A program made the position numbers and the translations under genes. Of a stretch of DNA of 38,586 bases, positions 31,974 to 38,586 are shown one piece after another. Under the pieces are notes generated by a model, which saw nothing but the letters and a program-made list of their open reading frames with translations, ran no database searches and had not been told where the DNA came from. Numbering within the stretch: position 1 is the stretch's first letter; each line of letters begins with the position of its first letter. Location of the stretch: assembly GCA_945861065.1 (NCBI GenBank), contig CAMASI010000038.1:1-38586 (forward strand), written 5' to 3'. This stretch comes from Klebsiella pneumoniae. GTDB taxonomy: Bacteria > Myxococcota_A > UBA796 > GCA-2862545.

Positions 31974-34154
31974 TCACCAACCCACGGTGAGCCAGTCCAC
32001 GACACCGTTGTACACATTTCCTGTGTCGGTCGCGGAGAGGGCCACGACAATTCTGCCGATGTCTGCGCCGACTGCAATACCGGTGGCGTCCAATTCCTCT
32101 GGCACCGGCAGATCCACGGTGTCCATGTGGTCGTTGGGGTCGCCCCACCGAAGAACGACGCGTCGATTCAGGTCGGAATCGGTGCCGATGGCGACGATGG
32201 CCAACCGTGGGCCGACGACCGCAACGTCGATGGCCTCTACGCGAAGATCGTCGAACAGGTCGTCCCATTGGCCCCCGTCGGTTCGCACCACCGCGCCGCC
32301 GGTGCCCACAAACCAAGCCAAGATCCCCGGTTTGGACGTCGCGCCGATGACTTTGCCTTGCAGGACCCAAGGGTCGTCTACGACGGGGTCAAGGCGGGTC
32401 GTCAACGCGTCGAAGGTATAGGACAGGCAGCCGGCTGCGTTGCAGGCGACGACGGTTCCAATGCTGCCGGGAACACCGTCCCAAAAACAGAGGTCCGCTG
32501 CGCCGCTGAGGTAGGCGGCGGGCGCGGGTGGGCCGTCCCCCGCCTCTGCCAAGACCTGCAGCACGTTGCCACCGCAGGCGGTTGCCCAGCTTCGGCCGTC
32601 GGCGGCGCGCGTAAGATCGAGCGCGGTGGCGGTGTACTCGGTCGGCGTCCCGGTCGAATCCAACACACCCAACGTTGCCGAAACGAGGGCGGGGTCCCAC
32701 GTGACGTCGCGGACGACCAAATACGTTGTGCTCGAAAACGTGTAGGTCGCGGCAGTGGTGAAGACGTCGTTTGCAAGCGGATCGACATCGATCATTCCGC
32801 CCAAGGGTTGGGGGTTGGTGGCCCCCTGCCACAAGACGGGTGCGCCCAAATGCGGCGCGCCAGGCAACGGCTCGGCCGGTAGGACGAAGGCTGCGCCGAC
32901 GTCGTGGACCGGCTCGGCGCCCAAATCAAGCGTGTCTGTCGCCGAAACAATGACCCACGCTGAGCTGAGGTCCACCACCCTCGGGGGCCGCGGCGTCTCC
33001 CACGACGGCCCGGGATTGATGAAGGGCGTCGTATTGTGGCCGCCGTCACAGTCCTGGTCCACGGTGTCGCCCAACTGTTCCAGCGCGACGGGAAAGACGG
33101 CCGCATCGGTATCTACGCAGTCGCCGCGTTGATCTGGGAAACTCAGGCCCCACGCCAGTTGGTACGCCGCAAAACCATAGGGATCGGGTTTGCCGGCCTC
33201 TTCAGTGGGCATCCAGCCATCACCATCGATGTCGTAGTCGTTGTCTGCCGCGCAGTCGCCGTCCACGGCGTCGTAGGGCGCGTCCGCGGCCCCCGGGTGG
33301 GCTTGGGCCGCGTCGAATGGCAGGCCCAATACGTCGACAACGTCGTCTCGCGGGACGTCCAGGCAATCGCCCCAATCCTCTGTCGGGGGAACCCCATTTC
33401 GGTACGTGTTGACCCAGGCCTCCACGGCCGCGGTTGTCGGGTCAGTGGGGTCGCCCGTTCCGATCATGAACCCGTCGCCGTCCGCGTCAAAATCGTTGGC
33501 GCCGTCGCAGTCATGGTCGATTCCGTCGTAGGGCGTGTCTGTCCCCGGAGCTACGTCGGGGGACACGTCTGGGTCGAGGTCGTTGCAGTCGCCGAAGTTG
33601 CCTGCGCCTAGCGCCAGGTTCCAGGACGTCTGGTAGGTCGCAAACGCCGTGGCGATGTCGAGGGGCCCGGCAGGGGTGTCTACAGCGTCCGGCATCGCGC
33701 CGTCGCGGTCGTAGTCGAAGTCGTTGTCGCCGAGGCAATTGGCATCAATGCCGTCGTAGGCCACATCCGAGGTGTTGCCTGGGTAGACGTTGGACGCTTC
33801 CGATCGAAGGACGGGGTCGTCCGCGCAGTCGATGGGGCTGTCTACGACGCCTGCGGACCAAATGGCCGCTGGGAATGAGGCCTCCCAATCGGCGCGCAAC
33901 ACGCCGGGGAACCCGTCAGCATCTTGGTCGACGAGGTCTCCTTCTGCGCAATCGTTGTCGATCCCGTCATAGGCCGTCTCGGTGTTTCCCGGGAAGGCTT
34001 TGGCCTCGTTGTCATCGCAGTCTTCGTCGGGCGCACCGCCGCCGCCGGGCGCGCCGTCACCGTCTTCGTCCAGCGTCTCTCGTTTGGCCTCGAACTCGGC
34101 GGGCGTCACGTAGGTGCAGCCCATGGCGACCAAACCAACGAGCGCCCGAACCAT
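31974..34154 (-). CDS. MopE-like Asp/Cys-repeat lipoprotein
   Basis: A 726-residue lipoprotein with signal MVRALVGLVAMGC (Cys13) and a strong AGGAGG 5 nt before the ATG; the open frame upstream is shadow. Residues about 35-400 carry six or so repeats of the putative metal-binding motif of MopE: DEDCDDNEAKAFPGNTETAY followed by DGIDNDC, then DYDRDGAMPDA, FGDCNDLDPDVSPDVAPG, PYDGIDHDCDGANDFDADGD and similar. MopE of Methylococcus binds copper at the surface; the repeat also binds calcium-like ions in related proteins. The C-terminal 320 residues look like a propeller or beta-rich domain (YLVVRDVTWDPAL, WVLQGKVIGATSKPGILAWF). First gene of the three-gene operon. Confidence 0.82.
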   Translation of the reverse strand: MVRALVGLVAMGCTYVTPAEFEAKRETLDEDGDGAPGGGGAPDEDCDDNEAKAFPGNTETAYDGIDNDCAEGDLVDQDADGFPGVLRADWEASFPAAIWSAGVVDSPIDCADDPVLRSEASNVYPGNTSDVAYDGIDANCLGDNDFDYDRDGAMPDAVDTPAGPLDIATAFATYQTSWNLALGAGNFGDCNDLDPDVSPDVAPGTDTPYDGIDHDCDGANDFDADGDGFMIGTGDPTDPTTAAVEAWVNTYRNGVPPTEDWGDCLDVPRDDVVDVLGLPFDAAQAHPGAADAPYDAVDGDCAADNDYDIDGDGWMPTEEAGKPDPYGFAAYQLAWGLSFPDQRGDCVDTDAAVFPVALEQLGDTVDQDCDGGHNTTPFINPGPSWETPRPPRVVDLSSAWVIVSATDTLDLGAEPVHDVGAAFVLPAEPLPGAPHLGAPVLWQGATNPQPLGGMIDVDPLANDVFTTAATYTFSSTTYLVVRDVTWDPALVSATLGVLDSTGTPTEYTATALDLTRAADGRSWATACGGNVLQVLAEAGDGPPAPAAYLSGAADLCFWDGVPGSIGTVVACNAAGCLSYTFDALTTRLDPVVDDPWVLQGKVIGATSKPGILAWFVGTGGAVVRTDGGQWDDLFDDLRVEAIDVAVVGPRLAIVAIGTDSDLNRRVVLRWGDPNDHMDTVDLPVPEELDATGIAVGADIGRIVVALSATDTGNVYNGVVDWLTVGW

Positions 34155-34173
34155 GTGGCCTCCTGAAGTCGTT

Positions 34174-34830
34174 CTATCCAACATACAGCGAATCCGTGGA
34201 CACAATCGCTTGGGGTTCGCGGAGGGCATCGGCCTCCCAAGCTTGAAAATCGGCGTCGGCGAATAGAAGCGCCTGGGTGCGCTCACAAGCCGCCGGTACG
34301 GGCACACCGTAGGTTCGGAGCCGCGTCCATACAGGCGCATAGAAAGCGTCCACTGCGCTGCGCTTTCCGCACAACCAGCCTCCGAAGAACGGTTCGAGGC
34401 GACGAAATAGCTGCTGCAGGTCGTCCGTGGTGTCTGCGGGCCAGGTCGGGGCCGCGACCCGTCTGCGGATATTCATGGACAGGTCGCGCCGGATGGCCGG
34501 GTAGCCGCTGTGCATTTCCGCGACGAGTGACCGGGCCACAGCGCGCTGTTTCGGATCAGAAGGCCAAAGATTCGCTCCGGGCTGCTCAGCCGCCCATTCT
34601 ACGATGGCGAGGCTGTCCGTGAGGACGAGGCCGTCGACATGAAGCGCTGGAACCCTTCCGGTCGGGCTGATGGCGCGCACGGCGGGCATCGCCGCCCTGC
34701 TGTAGCCGTCACCGCCGAGGGGGATGAGGACCTCATCGAACGGGAAACCAGCCCAGCGCAAAGCCAGCCACGGCCGCATCGACCAGGACGAGTAGTTCTT
34801 GTTCCCAATATACAAGGTGGGGCGATTCAC
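34174..34830 (-). CDS. Glutathione S-transferase family protein
   Basis: A 218-residue protein of the cytosolic GST fold. The N-terminal thioredoxin-like domain is plain: TLYIGNKNYSSWSMRPWLAL, with the Ser of the SSW segment in the usual catalytic place, then GRVPALHVDGLVLTDSLAIV, giving the cis-Pro and the Ser-Asp that hold glutathione. The C-terminal domain is all-helical (AVARSLVAEMHSGYPAIRRD, DDLQQLFRRLEPFFGGWLCG). This type is close to the YfcF/maleylacetoacetate-isomerase-like group. The open frame continues 350 bp upstream, but that part is Ser/Arg-rich and antisense to a lipoprotein; the GTG at 34830 gives the family N-terminus VNRPTLYIG. It sits 19 bp upstream of, and on the same strand as, the MopE-like gene of the esterase unit. 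Confidence 0.88.
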   Translation of the reverse strand: MNRPTLYIGNKNYSSWSMRPWLALRWAGFPFDEVLIPLGGDGYSRAAMPAVRAISPTGRVPALHVDGLVLTDSLAIVEWAAEQPGANLWPSDPKQRAVARSLVAEMHSGYPAIRRDLSMNIRRRVAAPTWPADTTDDLQQLFRRLEPFFGGWLCGKRSAVDAFYAPVWTRLRTYGVPVPAACERTQALLFADADFQAWEADALREPQAIVSTDSLYVG

Positions 34831-34927
34831 TTGGGCCTCGTTGCGGGGGCGTTCCGCTGTGGCCCGCTTAGCGTTGACCCCGTCGAGGTGCTCTAGGTAT
34901 GTTAGGTCGGGCGGCGTGGGAGGGTCG

Positions 34928-36949
34928 ATGACATTGTCCTTGGGCCGTGCAAACCACGTGTTCGTGTGGGGAACCGTGTTTTCGCTCGGCTGCGGGGACA
35001 AGCCGCTCCCAGAGCGGCCAATGGACGGTCCCGTCTCAGCCACGACAACGACCACCGAACTTGAAGCGGATCCCTTCCTACCTCTGCCTTTTGTAAGTGT
35101 GGGGGAGGCGCCGTCGGACGTGCTCGTGGTGAGCGGATCCGCGCCCGATGGGCTGCGCGTGGAAGCGTCCGAGCCCTTTGTCGTCAAAGGCGATCTCGGC
35201 CCGTTGTGGCGGAGTCAGTCGCGTGATCTGGTGGTGGAATGGGCTGGACCCGTGGACGAACCCGTGAACGCCGTCGGAACCGTCACGATTTCGTCGGGCG
35301 ACGTTGCCGTGACCGTTCTGTTGGCCGCCGTCATCGGGGACTCCGAGCTCGGTGTGGCGGAGTGGGTGACCGACGACTGGGGCCAACACACGACGGTCAC
35401 GTTGCCGTCGGCGCCCAACGCCCACGGTGCAACGATCTGGACGGATGAGAGCGTGTACCTGGCTGTGCCGTTGGGCCTCACGATGGAACAACCGTTGGGG
35501 TCAGTCACGTGGTTTCACGGTTGGTACGCCGACCTGTCGCGGGTCGTTTCTGAACAGTATTTGCGGGAGCAACTTTCGCTGTCCGGAAGGCATGCTGTGT
35601 TGATTGCGCCGCAAGGACCTGAGATAAACCCAAGCGGTGATTTTGGGCAGTTGATGGAGGCGGGCGGTCACGAGAGATTGGTGCGCGACGCGAGGGCGGT
35701 ATTGTACCGAGACCGAATGTTCCTGTGGCCCGACGTGGGCCCTGCGTCGCTTGCCGCCCATTCCGGGGGCTACTTACCAGTTTACCAAGCGCTCGATATT
35801 GGCGGACTTCCGATTGATTCCATTCATTTATTCGATGCGATGTACGAATATGCCGACGAGTTTGCCGAATTTGCGTTGGACGGCGGGATCTTGCGTTCCG
35901 CATATTCGACGACCGGCGGAACGACCGAGGTCAACTCATTGGCGGCGGCGTTTCTGCTGGCCGAAGGTGTCACGCCGGGTGCCACGTTTGGCGACGACGC
36001 ACTTGCTGGGACCGACGTGTCTATCGGCGCGGTGCGAAGCGAACATGAGGACGTCATGGTCGACGATCGGTCGGTCGCACGGTGGTTGGCGGCCAGTGGC
36101 CTTCCTCGGACCGATACCGCCCCGCCAGAACTGCGTTCGGTGGTGGCAGACGGCGTGAATTCGGCGGTTTCGTGGTTCAGCGACGCGGGAGATTCCCAAG
36201 CCGAGGTTGTCGTGGAGGGGTCTGAAAATGGGTTGGATTGGACCGAGTTGGGGCGGTCCTCGTCGTCGCCAATGACGGTGCCGGTCTCGCCTCGGGTGCG
36301 CGCAGCGTACGAACGAAGTGGTGTGCGGTCGTCGAACTCTGACGTGTACGGTGGCACGGGAATGGATTGGCTGGTGGTGGACGGTTTTGACCGAGTTCTG
36401 GAGGGAAGTTGGCGGTTGCCTACCCATGATTTTGCTGCCAGCGTGGGGGTGGGACTCGGCGTTCCTTTCTCAACGGCGTCGAATGAGGCTGTCGCGGCTG
36501 GGCAGGTGTTGCTGTCGGATTTCCCCTACGTCTTGTGGCTGCTAGGAGACGACTCTGTTGCGGACGAGACCTTCGACGCCAACGAACGGTTGGTTATCGA
36601 GTCCTTTGTGGATGCCGGAGGGCGGCTGTGTGTGTCCGGCGGGGAGGTCGGGTATGCGACGGATGCGGCGTGGTTAGCGTCGGTGTTGCACGTCGATTTC
36701 GTCTCGGACAGCGCGGACACAGACAAAACCGATTTGTATACGTTCGGCGTGGCGTACCCTGAGGATTACCCGGACGTGCTCGCGGCTACCGATGGCGGCG
36801 AGATCGCCTGGTTCTACGACAGCGGCGATGTGGCGGCCGTCGTGTGGGAGGATCAAATAGCGGTAATTGGATTTCCGGTGGAAACGCTTGCGGAAGCGGA
36901 TCTGCCGTTGGCGCTTGCCGAAGTTCAGGGGTGGATTGCCGGTCCGTAG
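34928..36949 (+). CDS. Large lipoprotein: hydrolase-like domain plus golvesin-associated-type C-terminus
   Basis: A 673-residue lipoprotein. MTLSLGRANHVFVWGTVFSL then GC gives lipid Cys22, and GGGAGGG precedes the ATG. Residues about 60-145 are a beta-sandwich (GTVTISSGDVAVTVLLAAVI). Residues about 160-390 resemble an alpha/beta hydrolase: SVTWFHGWYADLSRV, HAVLIAPQGPEINPSG, SLAAHSGGYLPVYQALDIGG and RSEHEDVMVDDRSVARWL, with a possible Ser in HSGG. A fibronectin-like segment follows (PPELRSVVADGVNSAVSWFS). The last 200 residues (GMDWLVVDGFDRVLEGSW, FSTASNEAVAAGQVLLSDFP, LLGDDSVADETFDANERLVI, GGRLCVSGGEVGY) match the region beside golvesin domains in bacterial amidase and xanthan-lyase-like proteins. 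The 3' end overlaps a convergent gene by 25 nt. Confidence 0.78.
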   Translation: MTLSLGRANHVFVWGTVFSLGCGDKPLPERPMDGPVSATTTTTELEADPFLPLPFVSVGEAPSDVLVVSGSAPDGLRVEASEPFVVKGDLGPLWRSQSRDLVVEWAGPVDEPVNAVGTVTISSGDVAVTVLLAAVIGDSELGVAEWVTDDWGQHTTVTLPSAPNAHGATIWTDESVYLAVPLGLTMEQPLGSVTWFHGWYADLSRVVSEQYLREQLSLSGRHAVLIAPQGPEINPSGDFGQLMEAGGHERLVRDARAVLYRDRMFLWPDVGPASLAAHSGGYLPVYQALDIGGLPIDSIHLFDAMYEYADEFAEFALDGGILRSAYSTTGGTTEVNSLAAAFLLAEGVTPGATFGDDALAGTDVSIGAVRSEHEDVMVDDRSVARWLAASGLPRTDTAPPELRSVVADGVNSAVSWFSDAGDSQAEVVVEGSENGLDWTELGRSSSSPMTVPVSPRVRAAYERSGVRSSNSDVYGGTGMDWLVVDGFDRVLEGSWRLPTHDFAASVGVGLGVPFSTASNEAVAAGQVLLSDFPYVLWLLGDDSVADETFDANERLVIESFVDAGGRLCVSGGEVGYATDAAWLASVLHVDFVSDSADTDKTDLYTFGVAYPEDYPDVLAATDGGEIAWFYDSGDVAAVVWEDQIAVIGFPVETLAEADLPLALAEVQGWIAGP

Positions 36950-37884
36950 TCGACTGCCTCCGGTACCCACGCCGTGACGACGCCAAACGGCGTCCAAATC
37001 TCCGTCAGCCACCCGCCCTCTCCCGGGCGAGCCGCAAGTTCGGCTTCCGCACGGCCAACAAGTTGACCCTGGGGCGCGGACCAAAGCAGCGCTCCGGCGG
37101 GGACCACCGGGCCAATTGGCTGAGAAATACCCCCGCAGCAGCCGCAGCCCCAACTACTGCCGTAGCCCTGGCCGACTTGTGTCCGCTCGGACCGGTCCAC
37201 CCAGCCCGTCACCACGACGCCGCCGTCGTGAACCCTCACGAGGACCGCGTCGCCCTCCCAGCGCAACTCGACGCCGTCGCGGACAAAACCACCTTGGTCA
37301 ATGTCGGGCACGGACGCCATAGGGTTGCCTCCGGGTGCGTCCCGAAGAACGGCGCCGGGCTCAAGGAAACGGAACCCTCCGGGCCAGCGTGCAGGCTTGT
37401 CGTCGCCTTGTGATTCGTAGACCTCGTCCACGTCGCCGGCAGACACCCACGCGTCTACGAGCAGCCCGGTCGTGTCCACCTCCACGCGTGTGGCGCCCGG
37501 GGCATCTTCTGTGGCGTTCACGATGGTGCCGGCCTCGATCTGGACGGAGGCTTCCGAGACCTGCATCTCGGGCGTCGCCCGTGCCGTCGTTGGCACCGCT
37601 GCGACCAACGCAAGATCGGCGCGGTCCGCCCACAACAACAACGTGGCGCGCGAATCCGTCACACGAAACCGCACGGGATCGCCCGGGTCCACGACCACCA
37701 AGGAGGTCCCCACGGCCACCCAGCCTGGGTCAGGCAGTCCGGGGCCGTCAGGCGTCAGCCGAACCGACGCGTCGTTCACGCCAATGCGGCTTCGTTCGCG
37801 CACGTCGAGGTCGAGCAACACGACGTCGGCTTCCGGATCTGATGGAGAGTCCGGAGTCACGCAGGCGAGAATGAAGGTCCACAT
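36925..37884 (-). CDS. Lipoprotein of unknown function with SH3-like segments
   Basis: A 319-residue lipoprotein starting MWTFILAC, the shortest signal in the window, with Cys at residue 8; no alternative start lies upstream in frame. The mature part is beta-rich: VVVDPGDPVRFRVTDSRATL, TGLLVDAWVSAGDVDEVYE, GAVLRDAPGGNPMASV (looks like an SH3b strand) and VVVTGWVDRSERTQVGQGYG, followed by the striking SSWGCGCCGG with three close Cys, then LTEIWTPFGVVTAWVPEA. No family is assigned. The 3' end overlaps the convergent large lipoprotein gene by 25 nt. SSWGCGCCGG may be a metal site or disulfide hub. Confidence 0.68.
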   Translation of the reverse strand: MWTFILACVTPDSPSDPEADVVLLDLDVRERSRIGVNDASVRLTPDGPGLPDPGWVAVGTSLVVVDPGDPVRFRVTDSRATLLLWADRADLALVAAVPTTARATPEMQVSEASVQIEAGTIVNATEDAPGATRVEVDTTGLLVDAWVSAGDVDEVYESQGDDKPARWPGGFRFLEPGAVLRDAPGGNPMASVPDIDQGGFVRDGVELRWEGDAVLVRVHDGGVVVTGWVDRSERTQVGQGYGSSWGCGCCGGISQPIGPVVPAGALLWSAPQGQLVGRAEAELAARPGEGGWLTEIWTPFGVVTAWVPEAVDYGPAIHP

Positions 37885-38121
37885 GTGGGTGCTCCCATCA
37901 GGTGGACACGCGCCGGTAGATCCGGTTCCTCGCTATTCGCCGATCACGGCCAGGGGCATGATCCGTTTTCGTGGACGGGTTGATCGTGTTTCGTCGTAGT
38001 TGCCTGCTGGCCGACAGAGGTAGCACGAAGTGCTGCCTTGAGGGGGTCCAGGGGGGAGACTCAAAACCTGCGGATAACCTGTGGATTTGTTGCGAATTGG
38101 TAATCCTGCGACGCCTGCCGC

Positions 38122-38169
38122 CTCGAAGTCCACCGGCGAGAGGTACCCCAAGGACGAGTGTCGTCGATC
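38122..38169 (-). mobile_element. IS3-family transposase remnant (OrfB C-terminus)
   Basis: Reading down the minus strand: DRRHSSLGYLSPVDFE, the near-invariant C-terminal end of IS3-family OrfB (DDE) transposases. Upstream, a stop and unrelated sequence interrupt the frame within 30 bases, so less than 5% of the transposase remains; downstream the frame runs on to 37933 without family character. No terminal repeats could be set. It lies in a 418-bp gap (37885-38302) with no other recognised gene, probably the scar of an old insertion. Confidence 0.7.
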
Positions 38170-38302
38170 ACGCAGGTGAGTGGGAGCAGACGCCCTTCAT
38201 GGGTGACATCGACGAGCTGATCGACGCCGCCCTCGGCATCGGTCGCCTCGTGGACTACTGATTGTGTCGCCGAAACTGGCGAGACACTTCCGATCCGCCG
38301 TA

Positions 38303-38586
38303 CTAGGAGCCTTGGAAGAGGATGGTGTAGCCCCCGGTCGTAAACCCGTCGTTGGGGTTTGGGAACCGGACGCGTTTGAACCGCTCCAATAGCAGGCGAC
38401 CACCGCCGGCTCGTCCACGGTTGAGCTTGCCGCCTCTACCTTGTCGAACTGGCCGTCGGGCCCAATATGAAAAGCCACATCGAGTTTTCCCGTGGCCGAC
38501 AGGTCCAATTTGCGCGGACAATACTGAAACGAAGTCAGTTGTTCGTCGAGCGTTTCCTTGACTTGGTCCCAAGTCAGGCCCACGAG
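38303..38586 (-). pseudogene. AgmX/PglI-tail protein, frameshifted and cut by window edge
   Basis: The C-terminal part of a second AgmX/PglI-type tail protein. One frame reads TWDQVKETLDEQLTSFQYCP, GKLDVAFHIGPDGQFDKVEA and DEPAVVACY; near 38389 it moves to the frame reading LERFKRVRFPNPNDGFTTGG, then YTILFQ and the stop at 38303. The two halves join into a normal domain: first Cys, GxxG strand, second Cys, RFPNP and final YxxxF strand. One extra T in CTATTGG would restore it. The N-terminus lies beyond the window, so length, signal and anchor are unknown. Whether the shift is real decay or a base-call error cannot be told here. Confidence 0.72.

Noticed and set aside
31524..32882. Plus-strand open frame of 452 codons
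   Set aside because: It is antisense across two coupled lipoprotein genes and has no domain or signal; the minus-strand operon is much better supported.
34831..35187. N-terminal extension of the glutathione S-transferase
   Set aside because: The extra 119 residues are Ser/Arg/Pro-rich and antisense to the signal region of the plus-strand lipoprotein; the family N-terminus begins at the GTG at 34830.
37971..38261. Plus-strand open frame of 96 codons
   Set aside because: It runs antisense through the IS3 remnant and shows no protein family; the tail MGDIDELIDAALGIGRLVDY looks natural but is too short to call.

Overview
The window looks like chromosomal DNA from a high-GC member of the Myxococcota (former Deltaproteobacteria). 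Supporting signs are the many small secreted lipoproteins, MopE-type Asp/Cys repeats, a beta-helix protein carrying thrombospondin type 3 calcium repeats, two proteins with the AgmX/PglI-type C-terminal tail, multiheme cytochrome and Notum-like esterase lipoproteins, and a decayed four-helix-bundle (23S IVS-type) gene. This assignment is inferred from gene content; no rRNA or tRNA gene was seen. Genes are tightly packed, with nine 4-nt ATGA/GTGA start-stop overlaps and three convergent pairs whose 3' ends overlap by about 20 nt.

Layout. 0.1-5.9 kb: a small membrane protein, a tandem pair of DUF4349-type exported proteins, an unknown gene coupled to a Nudix hydrolase (minus strand), then DUF5522 - RlmD-like rRNA methyltransferase - pyroglutamyl peptidase. 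5.9-7.8 kb: a Cys-rich lipoprotein and the most striking gene, a complete voltage-sensor domain (eight Arg at every third residue of S4) on a six-helix scaffold without a pore filter, fused to a class III nucleotide cyclase. 7.9-11.9 kb: a large exported beta-helix/TSP3 protein and an AgmX-tail lipoprotein. 11.9-13.1 kb: a thiolase preceded by two tandem 17-bp palindromes. 13.1-13.8 kb: low-complexity repeats and two decayed genes. 13.8-17.9 kb: DsbA-like lipoprotein, fused SpmAB-type membrane protein, TlpA-like thioredoxin, guanine deaminase. 17.9-21.0 kb: vWA lipoprotein, RlmN, PhoD-like phosphatase. 21.0-24.7 kb: a pentaheme c-type cytochrome lipoprotein ending in four LNR-like repeats, a small lipoprotein and a beta-propeller lipoprotein.

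24.7-25.9 kb has no convincing gene and may hold a conserved noncoding or repeated element. 25.9-28.7 kb: a lipoyl-less E2-type acyltransferase, an RsuA-type pseudouridine synthase and a DAACS-type transporter. 28.7-34.2 kb (minus strand): a frameshifted lipoprotein, then the operon MopE-like lipoprotein - alpha/beta hydrolase lipoprotein - Notum/pectin-acetylesterase-like lipoprotein. 34.2-37.9 kb: glutathione S-transferase, a large hydrolase-like lipoprotein and an unknown lipoprotein. The end of the window has an IS3 transposase remnant and a frameshifted AgmX-tail protein cut by the window edge.

Themes: cell-surface lipoproteins dominate (14 recognised), 10 of them with very short signal peptides lacking Lys or Arg. 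Housekeeping rRNA modification genes (rlmD-like, rlmN, rsuA-like) are each translationally coupled to unrelated genes. Several apparent frameshifts all need one inserted base to repair, so they could be true decay or consensus deletions.
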